In this document: piece after piece, positions 23,464 to 30,855 of the stretch | Layout of the letters: each line of letters begins with the position of its first letter | Numbering within the stretch: position 1 is the first letter of the stretch | NCBI RefSeq assembly: GCF_003314995.1 | Contig: NZ_QNRH01000015.1 | Span: 1 to 43,507, forward strand | Length of the DNA stretch: 43,507 nt | From: Pseudochrobactrum asaccharolyticum | GTDB lineage: Bacteria; Pseudomonadota; Alphaproteobacteria; Rhizobiales; Rhizobiaceae | Reading direction: 5' to 3' | Program-made: the position numbers and the translations under genes | Notes under the pieces: generated by a model | Told to the model about the DNA's origin: nothing | What the model saw: the letters and a program-made list of their open reading frames with translations, nothing else | Database searches by the model: none

Positions 23464-26244
23464 TCACGTCACCTTCACATCAAGAACATACCCATCCTTC
23501 ATCATTTCGTTCATTTTTCCAAAAAGTTTTGCAACAGCCTCAGTTGAATGCATTTCGCCACCATGCAAGGTGATCTGCGCCATTTGCCTGAGTGGTGCCT
23601 TTTCCCGTGGTGCTGCGGCTTGGGTGGTGCCGGCACTACCGCCCCCGCCACTTGCCGATAACTTCGATCCGGACTTAATGGCCGCAACCAAGGACATACC
23701 CTTTGCCAACACAGTAGCCATAGCCGCAAGGTTTTGCGGAAAACCTAACTTCAGCGCCTCTGCTGCGCCGACATAGGTGCTAATCAAAGCAGATGCGGCA
23801 CCGAAAATACGCTGTGCCTTGAGCATTTTTTCATTATTCGATCCAACTACACTAGCCATTGCCCCCATAACATCACCAATGCCACCAAGGGCATCAGCAT
23901 AGGCCATCATTCGCAGGTCGCGCATTTTCTGCTCATGCTCTGCAGTTATTTGCTCACGCCACCTATTATATTCTTCCTCTGTTATTTTCTTCTGCTCTAG
24001 GAAGTTTTTAAGCATCTCAAGCTGTCGTTCATATTCAGATATTTGGCGCTCTTCCTCAGTCAATGCGCGCTCAAATGCTTTCTCCTGAATCTGATCCTTG
24101 AACATTTCATACTCTTCTTCAGTCATCTTTTTGTTATCAAGATACCATTTGAGAGTTTCCATATCCTTGGCGTACGCTTCAATCTTGGCTTCCATCTCGG
24201 ATTGCAGGCCAGACTTCAAAGCCTCAAGGCGAGACTTCATTTCATCGGCGATTTTATCGGCTTCGCTAGTGCCGGAGCCGCCACCGGAGCTGCCTCGGCC
24301 TCCTCCTGATGCAGGAAGATTTAACTCTGGCACTTTTGTTGGTTTTGTCCAGCCTTCAGGAAGTTGTGGCCCTTGCTGCTCGCCCCATCCTTCAGGCAAG
24401 TTAGGGCCAAACTGAGCGAGAGCGGCTATTTCGCCCCGAGCGGCGGCAGCGTTTTTAGCAAGATTCTGTAGTTCTGCAATCCAGCCAGCAAATGACGGGT
24501 TGGTAGCCGCTAATTTATCAAGAGCAGAGGTAAGCTCCTCAGCAGATATTTCCCCGCCCTTAAATCGATGAATTAGCTCCCCAGCTTCTTTATACGCTCC
24601 GCTCATAGCGGTCTTGATATTGATAAGGCCGCGACCGGCGGCGTTGTAAGCCTCCTCAAGATCGGCCATGAGAATAGCTTGACGGCGAGTAGCGGCCTCA
24701 AGGGCAACTATTTTTTGTGCTTCTGTGGCTGCTGCACCGAGATCGTAGAGTGACCGTGCTGCTGCCTCAATTCCGCCTGTTGCTCCCTGACTATTGTCGC
24801 CGGCAATCTTTATTGCCTCAGCATAGTATCTTGCAGAGTCTGCACTTTCGCGTGCCCTCTGGTTAAAGGCGTAAACAGCAAGCCCAAGAGCACCAATGAT
24901 CACACCAACAGGCCCGCCCATAGCAGTGAAGGCACTATTCAAAAGCCCTATAGACCCACGAAGGGTGTTAATTGCTAATGTGCTGGCTGCGGCTGTCGTT
25001 GTTAACCCTGCGATAGATGCGGCCGCATTAAAAGATGCCGCTGCTGTAGCCCCCAAAGAGAGCACTAGGTTAACGCCGAATGCAGTGGCGAGGGTGCCCA
25101 CAACATACGCAGCTTCTGGTAGATATACGGCCATATCAGAGAACACACCAACAAGGTCAGTAACAGCCTGAATGGTGGATCTCAACACAGATTCTAATCC
25201 GGCCTCACCAAGGGCAATTATCAACCCCTCCGCTGCGGATGAGAGGTTGTTAAAATCTCCCTGCAAGTTATCGCGCATAGTGTCAGCCATACGCTTGGCT
25301 TCGCCGTTAACGTCTCGCAACTGCGTACTTAACTCGCCTAATCGGCTTGATGCTCCGGCCATGGCGAGACCAGCACTGGCAGCCTCTCGACCAAACAGCA
25401 TCATTGCAGCTTCTGCGTTTAGACCCCGCTCCTGCAACAGCTTGAAGATGTCCGCCAGCGACTTTGTTTGCGGGTTGACATCCTTCATTGTCAAGCCCAT
25501 TGCCTTTAGTGCCACCTCCCCTTCCTTGGAAGGCTTTACCAGAGAGGCAAGAACAGCGCGCAGACCTGTGCCAGCCTGTGATCCCTGAATACCAGCATCA
25601 GACATAACGCCAATAGCGGCGGCGGTATCCCCCATAGAGATACCAAGCGAATGAGCCACAGGAGCGGCATACTTCATTGCATCGCCAAGTTGCAGCACAT
25701 CAGTATTCGCTCGTGTCGATGCCGCAGCAAGAATATCAGCGGCTTCACCAGCCTGATTAGCGCTTAAACCAAAGCCTGACATAATATTGCTGGATATGTC
25801 AGCAGCTTCTGCAAGCCCCATAGACGATGCAGTCGCAAGATCGAGTACATCAGGAATTGCGGCTATCGAGTCCTTTGCCTGAAAGCCAGCCATACCAAGA
25901 AACTTAAGAGCATCGGCAGCTTGCGACGCGCTATATTCCGTAGTCGATCCAAGCTCTTTGGCTACATCGCGCAGAGCAATCATTTCATCGGCATTGGCGC
26001 GGGTGATCGCTTTAACGGCAGACATTGAATGCTCAAAGCCTGCAATTGTTGTAGCAACCCTATCCATTGTGAAGGCTGTAGCAGCAAACGCAGCAAGTCC
26101 AGATGCCAACTTGCCAAACGAGCCGGTAAGGCTATCTGTAGCGCTCTCTGTGCGCTTTGACTGACCCTCAATGCTTTTTAGCTTGCTGTCAGCAGCCTCA
26201 GCGCCGTCTAATTTAACACTGATATTTAAAATAGCGGTACTCAT
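23464..26244 (-). CDS. tape measure protein (TP901-type)
   Basis: 926 residues from ATG 26244, preceded by GAGGT. N-terminal 1-340 is the PhageMin_Tail/TP901 core: AFTMDRVATTIAGFEHSMSA, AKELGSTTEYSASQAADAL, MKYAAPVAHSLGISMGDTAA and MLFGREAASAGLAM. Hydrophobic segments lie at about 375-410 and 445-458. A coiled coil at about 670-785 contains an internal repeat (LKWYLDNKKMTEEEY and LKNFLEQKKITEEEY). It ends with a conserved GEMHSTEAVAKLFGKMNEMM tail. By the usual rule of about 0.15 nm per residue the tail would be near 140 nm, an estimate. Confidence 0.93.
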   Translation of the reverse strand: MSTAILNISVKLDGAEAADSKLKSIEGQSKRTESATDSLTGSFGKLASGLAAFAATAFTMDRVATTIAGFEHSMSAVKAITRANADEMIALRDVAKELGSTTEYSASQAADALKFLGMAGFQAKDSIAAIPDVLDLATASSMGLAEAADISSNIMSGFGLSANQAGEAADILAAASTRANTDVLQLGDAMKYAAPVAHSLGISMGDTAAAIGVMSDAGIQGSQAGTGLRAVLASLVKPSKEGEVALKAMGLTMKDVNPQTKSLADIFKLLQERGLNAEAAMMLFGREAASAGLAMAGASSRLGELSTQLRDVNGEAKRMADTMRDNLQGDFNNLSSAAEGLIIALGEAGLESVLRSTIQAVTDLVGVFSDMAVYLPEAAYVVGTLATAFGVNLVLSLGATAAASFNAAASIAGLTTTAAASTLAINTLRGSIGLLNSAFTAMGGPVGVIIGALGLAVYAFNQRARESADSARYYAEAIKIAGDNSQGATGGIEAAARSLYDLGAAATEAQKIVALEAATRRQAILMADLEEAYNAAGRGLINIKTAMSGAYKEAGELIHRFKGGEISAEELTSALDKLAATNPSFAGWIAELQNLAKNAAAARGEIAALAQFGPNLPEGWGEQQGPQLPEGWTKPTKVPELNLPASGGGRGSSGGGSGTSEADKIADEMKSRLEALKSGLQSEMEAKIEAYAKDMETLKWYLDNKKMTEEEYEMFKDQIQEKAFERALTEEERQISEYERQLEMLKNFLEQKKITEEEYNRWREQITAEHEQKMRDLRMMAYADALGGIGDVMGAMASVVGSNNEKMLKAQRIFGAASALISTYVGAAEALKLGFPQNLAAMATVLAKGMSLVAAIKSGSKLSASGGGGSAGTTQAAAPREKAPLRQMAQITLHGGEMHSTEAVAKLFGKMNEMMKDGYVLDVKVT

Positions 26245-26258
26245 AGCGACCTCATGCT

Positions 26259-27049
26259 TCACCGGCCACGCATTCTTGCCGCCGCTTCATTGTGCCTGTC
26301 TATTCGGGCTTGATTGTCTCTAATCTCCCCTCGGAAAGAGGAAATGTAAGCTTCATCCATCGCTTTCAGGATTTTGAATTCAAACGGCTTCATGCCCCGA
26401 CCAGTCAGCCGAGACCATGCATCATAATCAGCAACAGATATGCGCTTGTCAGCTTCCTGCCTCATGTTGGACAGGTCGAAAAACCACTCCCAAAGGTAGC
26501 TGCCCGCTAAAGGGATAACGATGTGCGGCGACGGCTCGTCAACGCGTGCGTAACGCTGCCGTCGCGTCTCACCGTTATGATCCGGCGTGTCGTATCGAAT
26601 ATGATCACGAACCGCCGTGCACAGATCATCCTTTAGCGTTTCATAAAATTTGAGATTTTACTGACCTGTGCGTCCAACTGTTTCTGGATCCAGTCTTTTG
26701 AAAGCAACTTCATCTTATTCTCAAGGGTAAGAGCAGGCTCATCTTCATCGCCATCCTCAAGAACATTGCCGTTAAAATCCCAACCGACAATCGCCGCCGC
26801 AATGCGCTCACGCGCAACCTGCATGCCGATAGTCAGGCGCTCATTCCCTGCGATTTTCTGGCTAATGTCCGGCTGTAGAAGGTGCTCACGGAACACACTA
26901 ACTGCAACATCGGACTCAATCGAAACCAAATCAAAGAAAACACCAAGGCCTGTGCCATTAGCAGGATTTTTAAGCTCGTACCGGATCGGCGTGTTGTAAT
27001 CGACCAAGCCAAGAATTGAGCGCTTAGTTGAGGTTTTGTTTTTAGGCAT
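26259..27049 (-). CDS. tail assembly chaperone G-T fusion made by -1 frameshift
   Basis: G (26633-27049) is read to A_AAT_TTT at 26645-26651, then a slip of one base back joins an open frame that runs without a stop to 26259. Total 263 residues (135 plus 128). The T part includes CTAVRDHIRYDTPDHNGETR, VIPLAGSYLWEWFFDLSNMR and DYDAWSRLTGRGMKPFEF; the WFFDLS motif is common in T domains of tail chaperones. This is the same logic as lambda G/GT, with the tape measure protein starting 14 nt downstream. An independent ATG at 26465 exists but leaves out the conserved part. Confidence 0.85.
26633..27049 (-). CDS. tail assembly chaperone G
   Basis: 138 residues. Begins MPKNKTSTKRSILGLVDYNT and has VFFDLVSIESDVAVSVFREH, ERIAAAIVGWDFNGNV and the terminal ..VSKISNFMKR. 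Ends at TAA 26633, 10 nt after the slippery site. It binds the tape measure protein during tail assembly and does not stay in the virion (lambda G paradigm). It follows a minus-strand terminator at 27061-27090, so it starts a new transcript or is reached by antitermination. Confidence 0.8.
   Translation of the reverse strand: MPKNKTSTKRSILGLVDYNTPIRYELKNPANGTGLGVFFDLVSIESDVAVSVFREHLLQPDISQKIAGNERLTIGMQVARERIAAAIVGWDFNGNVLEDGDEDEPALTLENKMKLLSKDWIQKQLDAQVSKISNFMKR
26645..26651 (-). other. -1 frameshift site A_AAT_TTT of the tail chaperone
   Basis: On the minus strand the codons are TCA-AAT-TTT-ATG; slipping AAT-TTT back one base reads AAA-TTT and continues TAT-GAA-ACG. This is a legal X_XXY_YYZ heptamer in exactly the right place. 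Confidence 0.8.
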
Positions 27050-27060
27050 TTTCTGTCCTT

Positions 27061-27090
27061 TAAAAAAGAAAAGCCCCGCATGAGCGAGGC
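27061..27090 (-). terminator. minus-strand terminator ahead of the chaperone gene
   Basis: Read on the minus strand: GCCTCGC-TCAT-GCGGGGC then TTTTCTTTTTT, a 7-bp stem with one mismatch. It should end transcripts from the accessory block. Confidence 0.7.
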
Positions 27091-27177
27091 TGTGTAAGGT
27101 TACGCAATATCCGTAACCACCTAATCGTAAATTAACTTCTCCATGTGATGTTCTGTATAAAATTTATGGAGATTAGA

Positions 27178-27414
27178 ATGGTAAAACCTAGTAAAATAGA
27201 AAAAATTAAGGCCACCTCAGCAATGTATGCAAACATGAGTGTCGTTCTTTTTGCAGGCGCAATTTTTAGCATTTTATTGCAGAGTGTAAAAGGGGCTAAT
27301 CTTGATTTTGCTGTGGCTATTATCACTGCGGGAGTGTTTATTGGCTTTAGTATTTTTAGTAAATCTCACTCCCTCAAGGAACTTGAAAAGCTTGATACTC
27401 TAACGGAGGAATGA
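27178..27414 (+). CDS. small two-helix membrane protein, 78 aa
   Basis: ATG 27178 has GGAG 9 nt upstream. Two hydrophobic helices (SVVLFAGAIFSILLQS and FAVAIITAGVFIGFSIF) join a basic N terminus (KPSKIEKIKATS) to a charged tail. The charges place both ends in the cytoplasm. It sits in its own plus-strand cassette with a terminator. Possible superinfection or toxin-linked role, unproven. Confidence 0.6.
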   Translation: MVKPSKIEKIKATSAMYANMSVVLFAGAIFSILLQSVKGANLDFAVAIITAGVFIGFSIFSKSHSLKELEKLDTLTEE

Positions 27415-27415
27415 A

Positions 27416-27440
27416 AAGGCGGCCTGAGCCGCCTTCTTTT
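27416..27440. terminator. repeated hairpin terminator, copy 1
   Basis: AAGGCGGC-CTGA-GCCGCCTT followed by CTTTT, with A's before it, so it can work on both strands. The same 27 bases occur again at 28644-28670. Confidence 0.85.
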
Positions 27441-27465
27441 ATTATGCAATTATCGCTAGTGCAGC

Positions 27466-27852
27466 TTACTCACTAAGAGCCTTTAGTGTTTTGACCAACG
27501 CATGGAGGTGTATACCAACCATAGATTCTATGGTCTTAGAAAACTCCAAGAACTCCTGCGCTACATCTCTGGGAAGAGTGCATATCTTTCTTGGCTTTAA
27601 TCTTTCAAGCTCGGCTTTTGATTTTTGAATAACTGTTGGGCAGCTAAAAACGGTTCGGCCTGATCTCGACTCTTTCATTTCTGGTATTCGCTGGCAATCA
27701 ATAGCGAAATGATCCTCATATTCCCCCTCTGAATTCAGGAACATAAAGCCATATTTTGAATTTCCGCCATTGAAGACGAAACAAAAGTGAAATTTTGCTT
27801 TCCCCGCCACCGCGCTTTCAAAGAGCACGATGTCCCCCACTTCAAAATCCAT
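27466..27852 (-). CDS. probable toxin of a Panacea-type pair (SH3-barrel-like)
   Basis: 128 residues. It starts MDFEVGDIVLFESAVAG, a GDIV strand that resembles the start of MazF/PemK-type barrels, and continues CFVFNGGNSKYGFMFLNSEG. RTVFSCPTVIQKSKAELERLKPRKICTL resembles the second half of such toxins. It begins 3 nt after the DUF4065 gene, typical toxin-partner spacing. Activity is inferred from context; an RNase is the main candidate. Confidence 0.6.
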   Translation of the reverse strand: MDFEVGDIVLFESAVAGKAKFHFCFVFNGGNSKYGFMFLNSEGEYEDHFAIDCQRIPEMKESRSGRTVFSCPTVIQKSKAELERLKPRKICTLPRDVAQEFLEFSKTIESMVGIHLHALVKTLKALSE

Positions 27853-27855
27853 ATC

Positions 27856-28437
27856 TTACAATCCAGATATGTCTTGAAGTTCACGCGCTTTATCGAAGTT
27901 CGGGACTTCAAATAACAACCCTAAACTCATCGGGTATTGTTTACGGTCACCATCATCCTCCCAAGCGTCTACATAAGCAGGGTCTTCATGAGTGAGCCGT
28001 CTAATTTGACCAAACCCCAAGCTTTTGACAGTAATTGCCGCTTCGTTTAGCGCCTTCTTGTCACTCAATGAAAGATGATCATCCACCCACGAGACATCAC
28101 TATTTGAGTATATAAAAAGACCACGCTCACCTTTTTCCATATCCCAAGGCAATTCATCAAGATTATACATTCGCATAGTATGCGCGTTACGTTTTAGAAT
28201 ATCGTAAGCTACCGTAGGCACTGGCCCATGATACATAGCAACATAATTATCAGATGATATTAGCCGACCATATCTGTTAAGGTGAGCTCGATCGGCCAGA
28301 AACATAGTTTTTACTATATCATATTGCGTAACGACATGATTATTCTCGCTAGCAGCTTTTATAATATAGCTGATAGCTGCAATAATTTTGTCTATGTTTG
28401 GCACAAGGTTAGCTATCTCAGCCTTTTTGCGTTCCAT
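27856..28437 (-). CDS. DUF4065/Panacea-domain antitoxin (SocA-like)
   Basis: 193 residues. The Panacea (DUF4065) core is clear: IIAAISYIIKAASENN, QYDIVKTMFLADRAHLNRYG (about 38-57), NYVAMYHGPVPTVAYDILK (about 64-82) and LSDKKALNEAAITVKSLGF. These domains act as antitoxins for diverse toxins. The gene order antitoxin then toxin and the strong upstream promoter support this. The C-terminal tail (from about 150) probably contacts the partner. Confidence 0.82.
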   Translation of the reverse strand: MERKKAEIANLVPNIDKIIAAISYIIKAASENNHVVTQYDIVKTMFLADRAHLNRYGRLISSDNYVAMYHGPVPTVAYDILKRNAHTMRMYNLDELPWDMEKGERGLFIYSNSDVSWVDDHLSLSDKKALNEAAITVKSLGFGQIRRLTHEDPAYVDAWEDDGDRKQYPMSLGLLFEVPNFDKARELQDISGL

Positions 28438-28474
28438 CTGATTCTTGCCCCGCGTTTGAGGACGCCTTACTACA

Positions 28475-28504
28475 AATTTACAGATTATTAAAGATAACTG
28501 TCAA
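28475..28504 (-). promoter_or_regulatory. promoter of the Panacea pair
   Basis: Minus-strand TTGACA at 28499-28504 (consensus), spacer 17-18, GTAAAT/TAAATT at 28475-28481. Predicted start about 30 nt before the antitoxin ATG at 28437. Confidence 0.55.
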
Positions 28505-28577
28505 TCTGGTTAATTTGATGACGCCCTGCAACCTTCATAAGTGATCGGTCGATCACATCCAACTCATGCCCTGTCAT
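28488..28577 (-). CDS. possible tiny protein, 29 aa
   Basis: MTGHELDVIDRSLMKVAGRH and a short tail, with GAGGGG just before the ATG at 28577. It overlaps the -35 of the Panacea promoter. It looks like the N-terminal part of a longer lost protein or a real leader peptide. Contains the near-palindrome at 28541-28556. Confidence 0.3.
   Translation of the reverse strand: MTGHELDVIDRSLMKVAGRHQINQIDSYL
28541..28556. repeat. near-palindrome GTGATCG-GT-CGATCAC
   Basis: A 7-bp inverted repeat spaced by two bases, about 40 bp upstream of the Panacea promoter -35. Could be an operator. Confidence 0.35.
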
Positions 28578-28645
28578 TGCCCCCTCGGCATTTCCATCAC
28601 TACTAGTAAAGTACATTTATGCAGTTATGCCGCGATCCTAACAAA

Positions 28646-28670
28646 AAGGCGGCCTGAGCCGCCTTCTTTT
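28646..28670. terminator. repeated hairpin terminator, copy 2
   Basis: Identical to the hairpin at 27416-27440. It ends the antirepressor transcript on the minus strand. Confidence 0.85.
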
Positions 28671-28707
28671 GTCATTGCTAAATCACAGTAGTTGGACAAA
28701 GCCATCA

Positions 28708-28926
28708 TTATCGCTGCCGGATAAGCCCGCATCTTACTTTGTGGTCAAGAAAAGAATCCCAATGACCACCATGCAGCTTTTGCATTGCTTCGCAGAGCTT
28801 TGCAGCATGGTATTCGCAGAGTTCTTCAAGTGTCATGGCCTGACTTGACGCTGCAAGCGCCAAAGCAGGGGCAGCAATGACAGCACCTGCAACCGGTGCA
28901 GCACAGAGGAAAGAGCGACGGTTCAT
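28708..28926 (-). CDS. small protein with a Tat-type signal, 72 aa
   Basis: Starts MNRRSFLCAAPVAGAVIAAP, a twin-arginine (NRRSFL) signal with a hydrophobic core ending near ALALAAS, followed by a 45-residue mature part (EELCEYHAAKLCEAMQKLHGGH and a C-terminal CGLIRQR) with three Cys. Its ATG overlaps the antirepressor stop (ATGA), so the two are translationally coupled. It should be exported folded. Such a partner for an antirepressor is unusual. Confidence 0.65.
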   Translation of the reverse strand: MNRRSFLCAAPVAGAVIAAPALALAASSQAMTLEELCEYHAAKLCEAMQKLHGGHWDSFLDHKVRCGLIRQR

Positions 28927-29660
28927 GCTGCGCCCCTCATTCTTAGGTCATCAGGGACGCGTTCATTAAGGTATTTCAGCCCTTTAGGAGTGATAAACGC
29001 CTGCGGCCGCACCTTATCATCGATCAGAGTAGTCTTTACTTCAAAGATGCCCATCTGGATGAACTGAACACGCGCCACCAGATTGCCGCCCTGATAAAAC
29101 AGATAATGCTCTTTCAGCCAACGGATGAATAGGTTTGGCCGGCAATTAAGTGCCCGCGCTGCATTTTGAAGGCCATAAAGACCGTCAGCGTTCATGAACT
29201 GATCGAAGAACTGAGTTTTCGGCTTATCCGCTTCAATGCGACCCTCAAGCTCGATAACCTTCTCGCTGTACGTAAGAAGTAAACCCCGCATAGCAGCCGG
29301 ATTATTAAGAACTGCAACCGGATCAACTGCATTTTTGGCTCGGCGCTCACATTCGATGAAATACTGACGAGCCTGCTTGCCCTTTTCGTTGCGCTCTACC
29401 ATGGCAAGCTCTTTCGCCATATCCAACGAGATATGGTATTCGCGGCTCGGTCGGCCACCGGATGTAGTTTTACTCAATTCCGAGTAAAAGTCCTTTCCTT
29501 CCTCAAATTCGTATTCCGTGATCCTGCGAGAGACCCAATCATTGAAGCGAACACCAAGTTCAAGAAATGAGTGTAACTCACGAGCATTAACCGTCTGGAT
29601 TGTTTCTGATCCGATAGTCCCTTCCATAACGGCAGGGAATGCAGTATTGTTATTTGGCAT
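28923..29660 (-). CDS. ant: AntA/AntB-domain antirepressor
   Basis: 245 residues from ATG 29660, with GAGGT upstream. N-terminal AntA domain: ETIQTVNARELHSFLELGVR, FNDWVSRRITEYEFEEGKDF and GGRPSREYHISLDMAKELAM. C-terminal KilA-C/ANT-like domain: QFFDQFMNADGLYGLQNAAR and FIRWLKEHYLFYQGGNLVAR. Antirepressors bind and inactivate phage repressors to force lytic growth. It sits downstream of an Arc-like gene, as ant does in P22. Confidence 0.88.
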   Translation of the reverse strand: MPNNNTAFPAVMEGTIGSETIQTVNARELHSFLELGVRFNDWVSRRITEYEFEEGKDFYSELSKTTSGGRPSREYHISLDMAKELAMVERNEKGKQARQYFIECERRAKNAVDPVAVLNNPAAMRGLLLTYSEKVIELEGRIEADKPKTQFFDQFMNADGLYGLQNAARALNCRPNLFIRWLKEHYLFYQGGNLVARVQFIQMGIFEVKTTLIDDKVRPQAFITPKGLKYLNERVPDDLRMRGAA

Positions 29661-29699
29661 TTGATACCTCATCGTTTCAATTGTTATGAAAAAGCTGGA

Positions 29700-29879
29700 T
29701 TATGCTGTGGTAGGCGATCCGGCTTTTTCGTTTTCTATGGCTTCAAGACCCTTCTCGACCAAGTCTCGAACAGCTGCGGCTCTCGCCCCGATTCTCTGCT
29801 CAAAGCGATAATCATCAATCTTTTTTATCAAAGATGGCTCCCACATGATGGGAACACGCTCAGTCTTAGCTTCCGACAA
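29700..29879 (-). CDS. ribbon-helix-helix regulator, Arc-like position, 59 aa
   Basis: TTG start at 29879 with AGGAG 7 nt upstream. Reads MSEAKTERVPIMWEPSLIKK, then IDDYRFEQRIGARAAAVRDL and VEKGLEAIE: a short strand followed by two helices, an RHH fold. It lies 39 nt ahead of the antirepressor gene in the same operon, as arc before ant in P22. It should bind the three operators and repress its own operon. Confidence 0.75.
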   Translation of the reverse strand: MSEAKTERVPIMWEPSLIKKIDDYRFEQRIGARAAAVRDLVEKGLEAIENEKAGSPTTA

Positions 29880-29908
29880 GTATAACTCCTTTCATTGCTT
29901 ATCTTATT

Positions 29909-29991
29909 AATATGGCCTAGTGCCATATTGTCGTCAAGCCAATATATGGCCTAAGGCCAATATTTATTTATGGCACTAGGCCACATATAAT
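29909..29991. promoter_or_regulatory. divergent control region: three operators and two promoters
   Basis: Three similar palindromes: TATGGCCTAGTGCCATA (29911-29927), TATGGCCTAAGGCCAATA (29945-29962) and TATGGCACTAGGCCACATA (29969-29987). The third is nearly the inverse of the first. Centres are 34 and 24 bp apart. Minus-strand promoter: TTGACG at 29932-29937, 17 nt, CATATT at 29909-29914, with operator 1 in its spacer. Plus-strand promoter: TATAAT at 29986-29991 with a weak -35 near 29963; operator 3 covers its spacer. The plus-strand ATG (29998) is 7 nt after TATAAT with no Shine-Dalgarno, so that mRNA is likely leaderless. Confidence 0.8.
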
Positions 29992-29997
29992 GCTGAC

Positions 29998-30342
29998 ATG
30001 ACACAGGACACGCCAAGCCGCTCTTTAGATAAAGTAATCGTACGCCTACCGGACGGTATGCGTGACCGCATCCGTGAGGCTGCGGAAAATAATAACCGAT
30101 CAATGAATGCTGAGATTGTATCCCGTCTTGAGGCTTCGTTCGGGATGGACATCCCCTTGGTTCAAGGTACAGTAAATACCGTTCAAGGGTTTCAAGCGAT
30201 TGCACAGCAACTCGTTACCTTAACTCAAAATCCTCAATTTCAAGCATTCATAAAAGGCATAGATCAGCCCTCATCAAAAGAGATTGAACACTTACCTAAA
30301 GATGAAAAGCAGCCAAGTTCTCCCACCAAGGCCGACGAATGA
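29998..30342 (+). CDS. Arc/Mnt-family repressor, 114 aa
   Basis: The N terminus has the Arc signature: KVIVRLPDGMRDRIREAAEN (strand plus first helix, 12-31) then NRSMNAEIVSRLEASFG. A C-terminal extension (about 50-114) could tetramerise, as in Mnt. It is divergent from the other RHH and antirepressor genes, exactly the position of mnt in P22. Likely keeps the antirepressor off in lysogens. It starts a three-gene operon joined by ATGA overlaps. Confidence 0.82.
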   Translation: MTQDTPSRSLDKVIVRLPDGMRDRIREAAENNNRSMNAEIVSRLEASFGMDIPLVQGTVNTVQGFQAIAQQLVTLTQNPQFQAFIKGIDQPSSKEIEHLPKDEKQPSSPTKADE

Positions 30343-30560
30343 GCCTGATTCACAACGAGCGCATTAAACTACTGGCGACTTACCTAAACGGCGTAGGCAT
30401 TGCCATTTTTGCCGTCGGTGGTTTTGCGCCAATAATATCAAGCCTTTACAACCAAACAGGGCCAACGCTGATATTAATGCTTGTCAGCCTTGTTTGTTTT
30501 TTGGTGTCCGCTGTATTACATTATGCAGCGAGCAATGTTCTTAAGAGGTTGAAGCCATGA
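30339..30560 (+). CDS. small membrane protein, 73 aa
   Basis: Start overlaps the repressor stop (ATGA). Two hydrophobic helices: NGVGIAIFAVGGFAPIISSL and LILMLVSLVCFLVSAVLHYA, then a basic tail (NVLKRLKP). Coupled to a repressor and to a smaller membrane peptide. Function unknown; a role in immunity or exclusion is possible. Confidence 0.65.
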   Translation: MSLIHNERIKLLATYLNGVGIAIFAVGGFAPIISSLYNQTGPTLILMLVSLVCFLVSAVLHYAASNVLKRLKP

Positions 30561-30652
30561 CAACACTGGAAATCCTATCCCTGCTGATCATGCCTGCTGC
30601 TGGCCTTATCCTTGCAGGTGCAGCCGTCTACTTCGCTAATCACATACGATAA
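30557..30652 (+). CDS. tiny membrane protein, 31 aa
   Basis: Starts in an ATGA overlap with the previous stop. Reads MTTLEILSLLIMPAAGLILA then GAAVYFANHIR, one membrane helix. The overlap arrangement supports real translation. Confidence 0.55.
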   Translation: MTTLEILSLLIMPAAGLILAGAAVYFANHIR

Positions 30653-30706
30653 TTGCCACATTTTGCACGTCCTCAAATTGAGGGCGTACCTTACCAACGA
30701 CAAAGA

Positions 30707-30730
30707 CCCCGCCTAGCGGGGTTTTATTTT
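30707..30730 (+). terminator. terminator of the Mnt-like operon
   Basis: CCCCGC-CTA-GCGGGG followed by TTTTATTTTT. Copies of the same stem occur at 31597 and 32412. Confidence 0.92.
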
Positions 30731-30799
30731 TATAACCTGTGAATCACTCAGGTTTGCATCACTGCGATGCACATCCTCAATTTGAGAATGAATAATTAT

Positions 30800-30850
30800 T
30801 TCCCATTTTGGGAATTATCACTTGTTCCCAAAATGGGAATACGCTATATA
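30800..30850 (+). promoter_or_regulatory. operators and promoter of toxin-antitoxin pair 2
   Basis: Two 15-bp palindromes, TTCCCATTTTGGGAA (30800-30814) and TTCCCAAAATGGGAA (30825-30839), centres 25 bp apart. Promoter TTGTTC at 30822-30827, 17 nt, TATATA at 30845-30850; operator 2 lies on the -35 and spacer. Predicted start is at or next to the ATG 30856, which has no Shine-Dalgarno, so the mRNA should be leaderless. Confidence 0.8.
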
Positions 30851-30855
30851 AAGTC

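Noticed and set aside
23970-24180. repeat in the tape measure gene as a CRISPR-like or tandem DNA repeat
   Set aside because: Similarity is at protein level in a coiled coil and only two copies occur; no spacer pattern. No CRISPR array was seen anywhere.
24043-25588. plus-strand frames over the tape measure gene
   Set aside because: Shadows of an Ala-rich long gene on the other strand.
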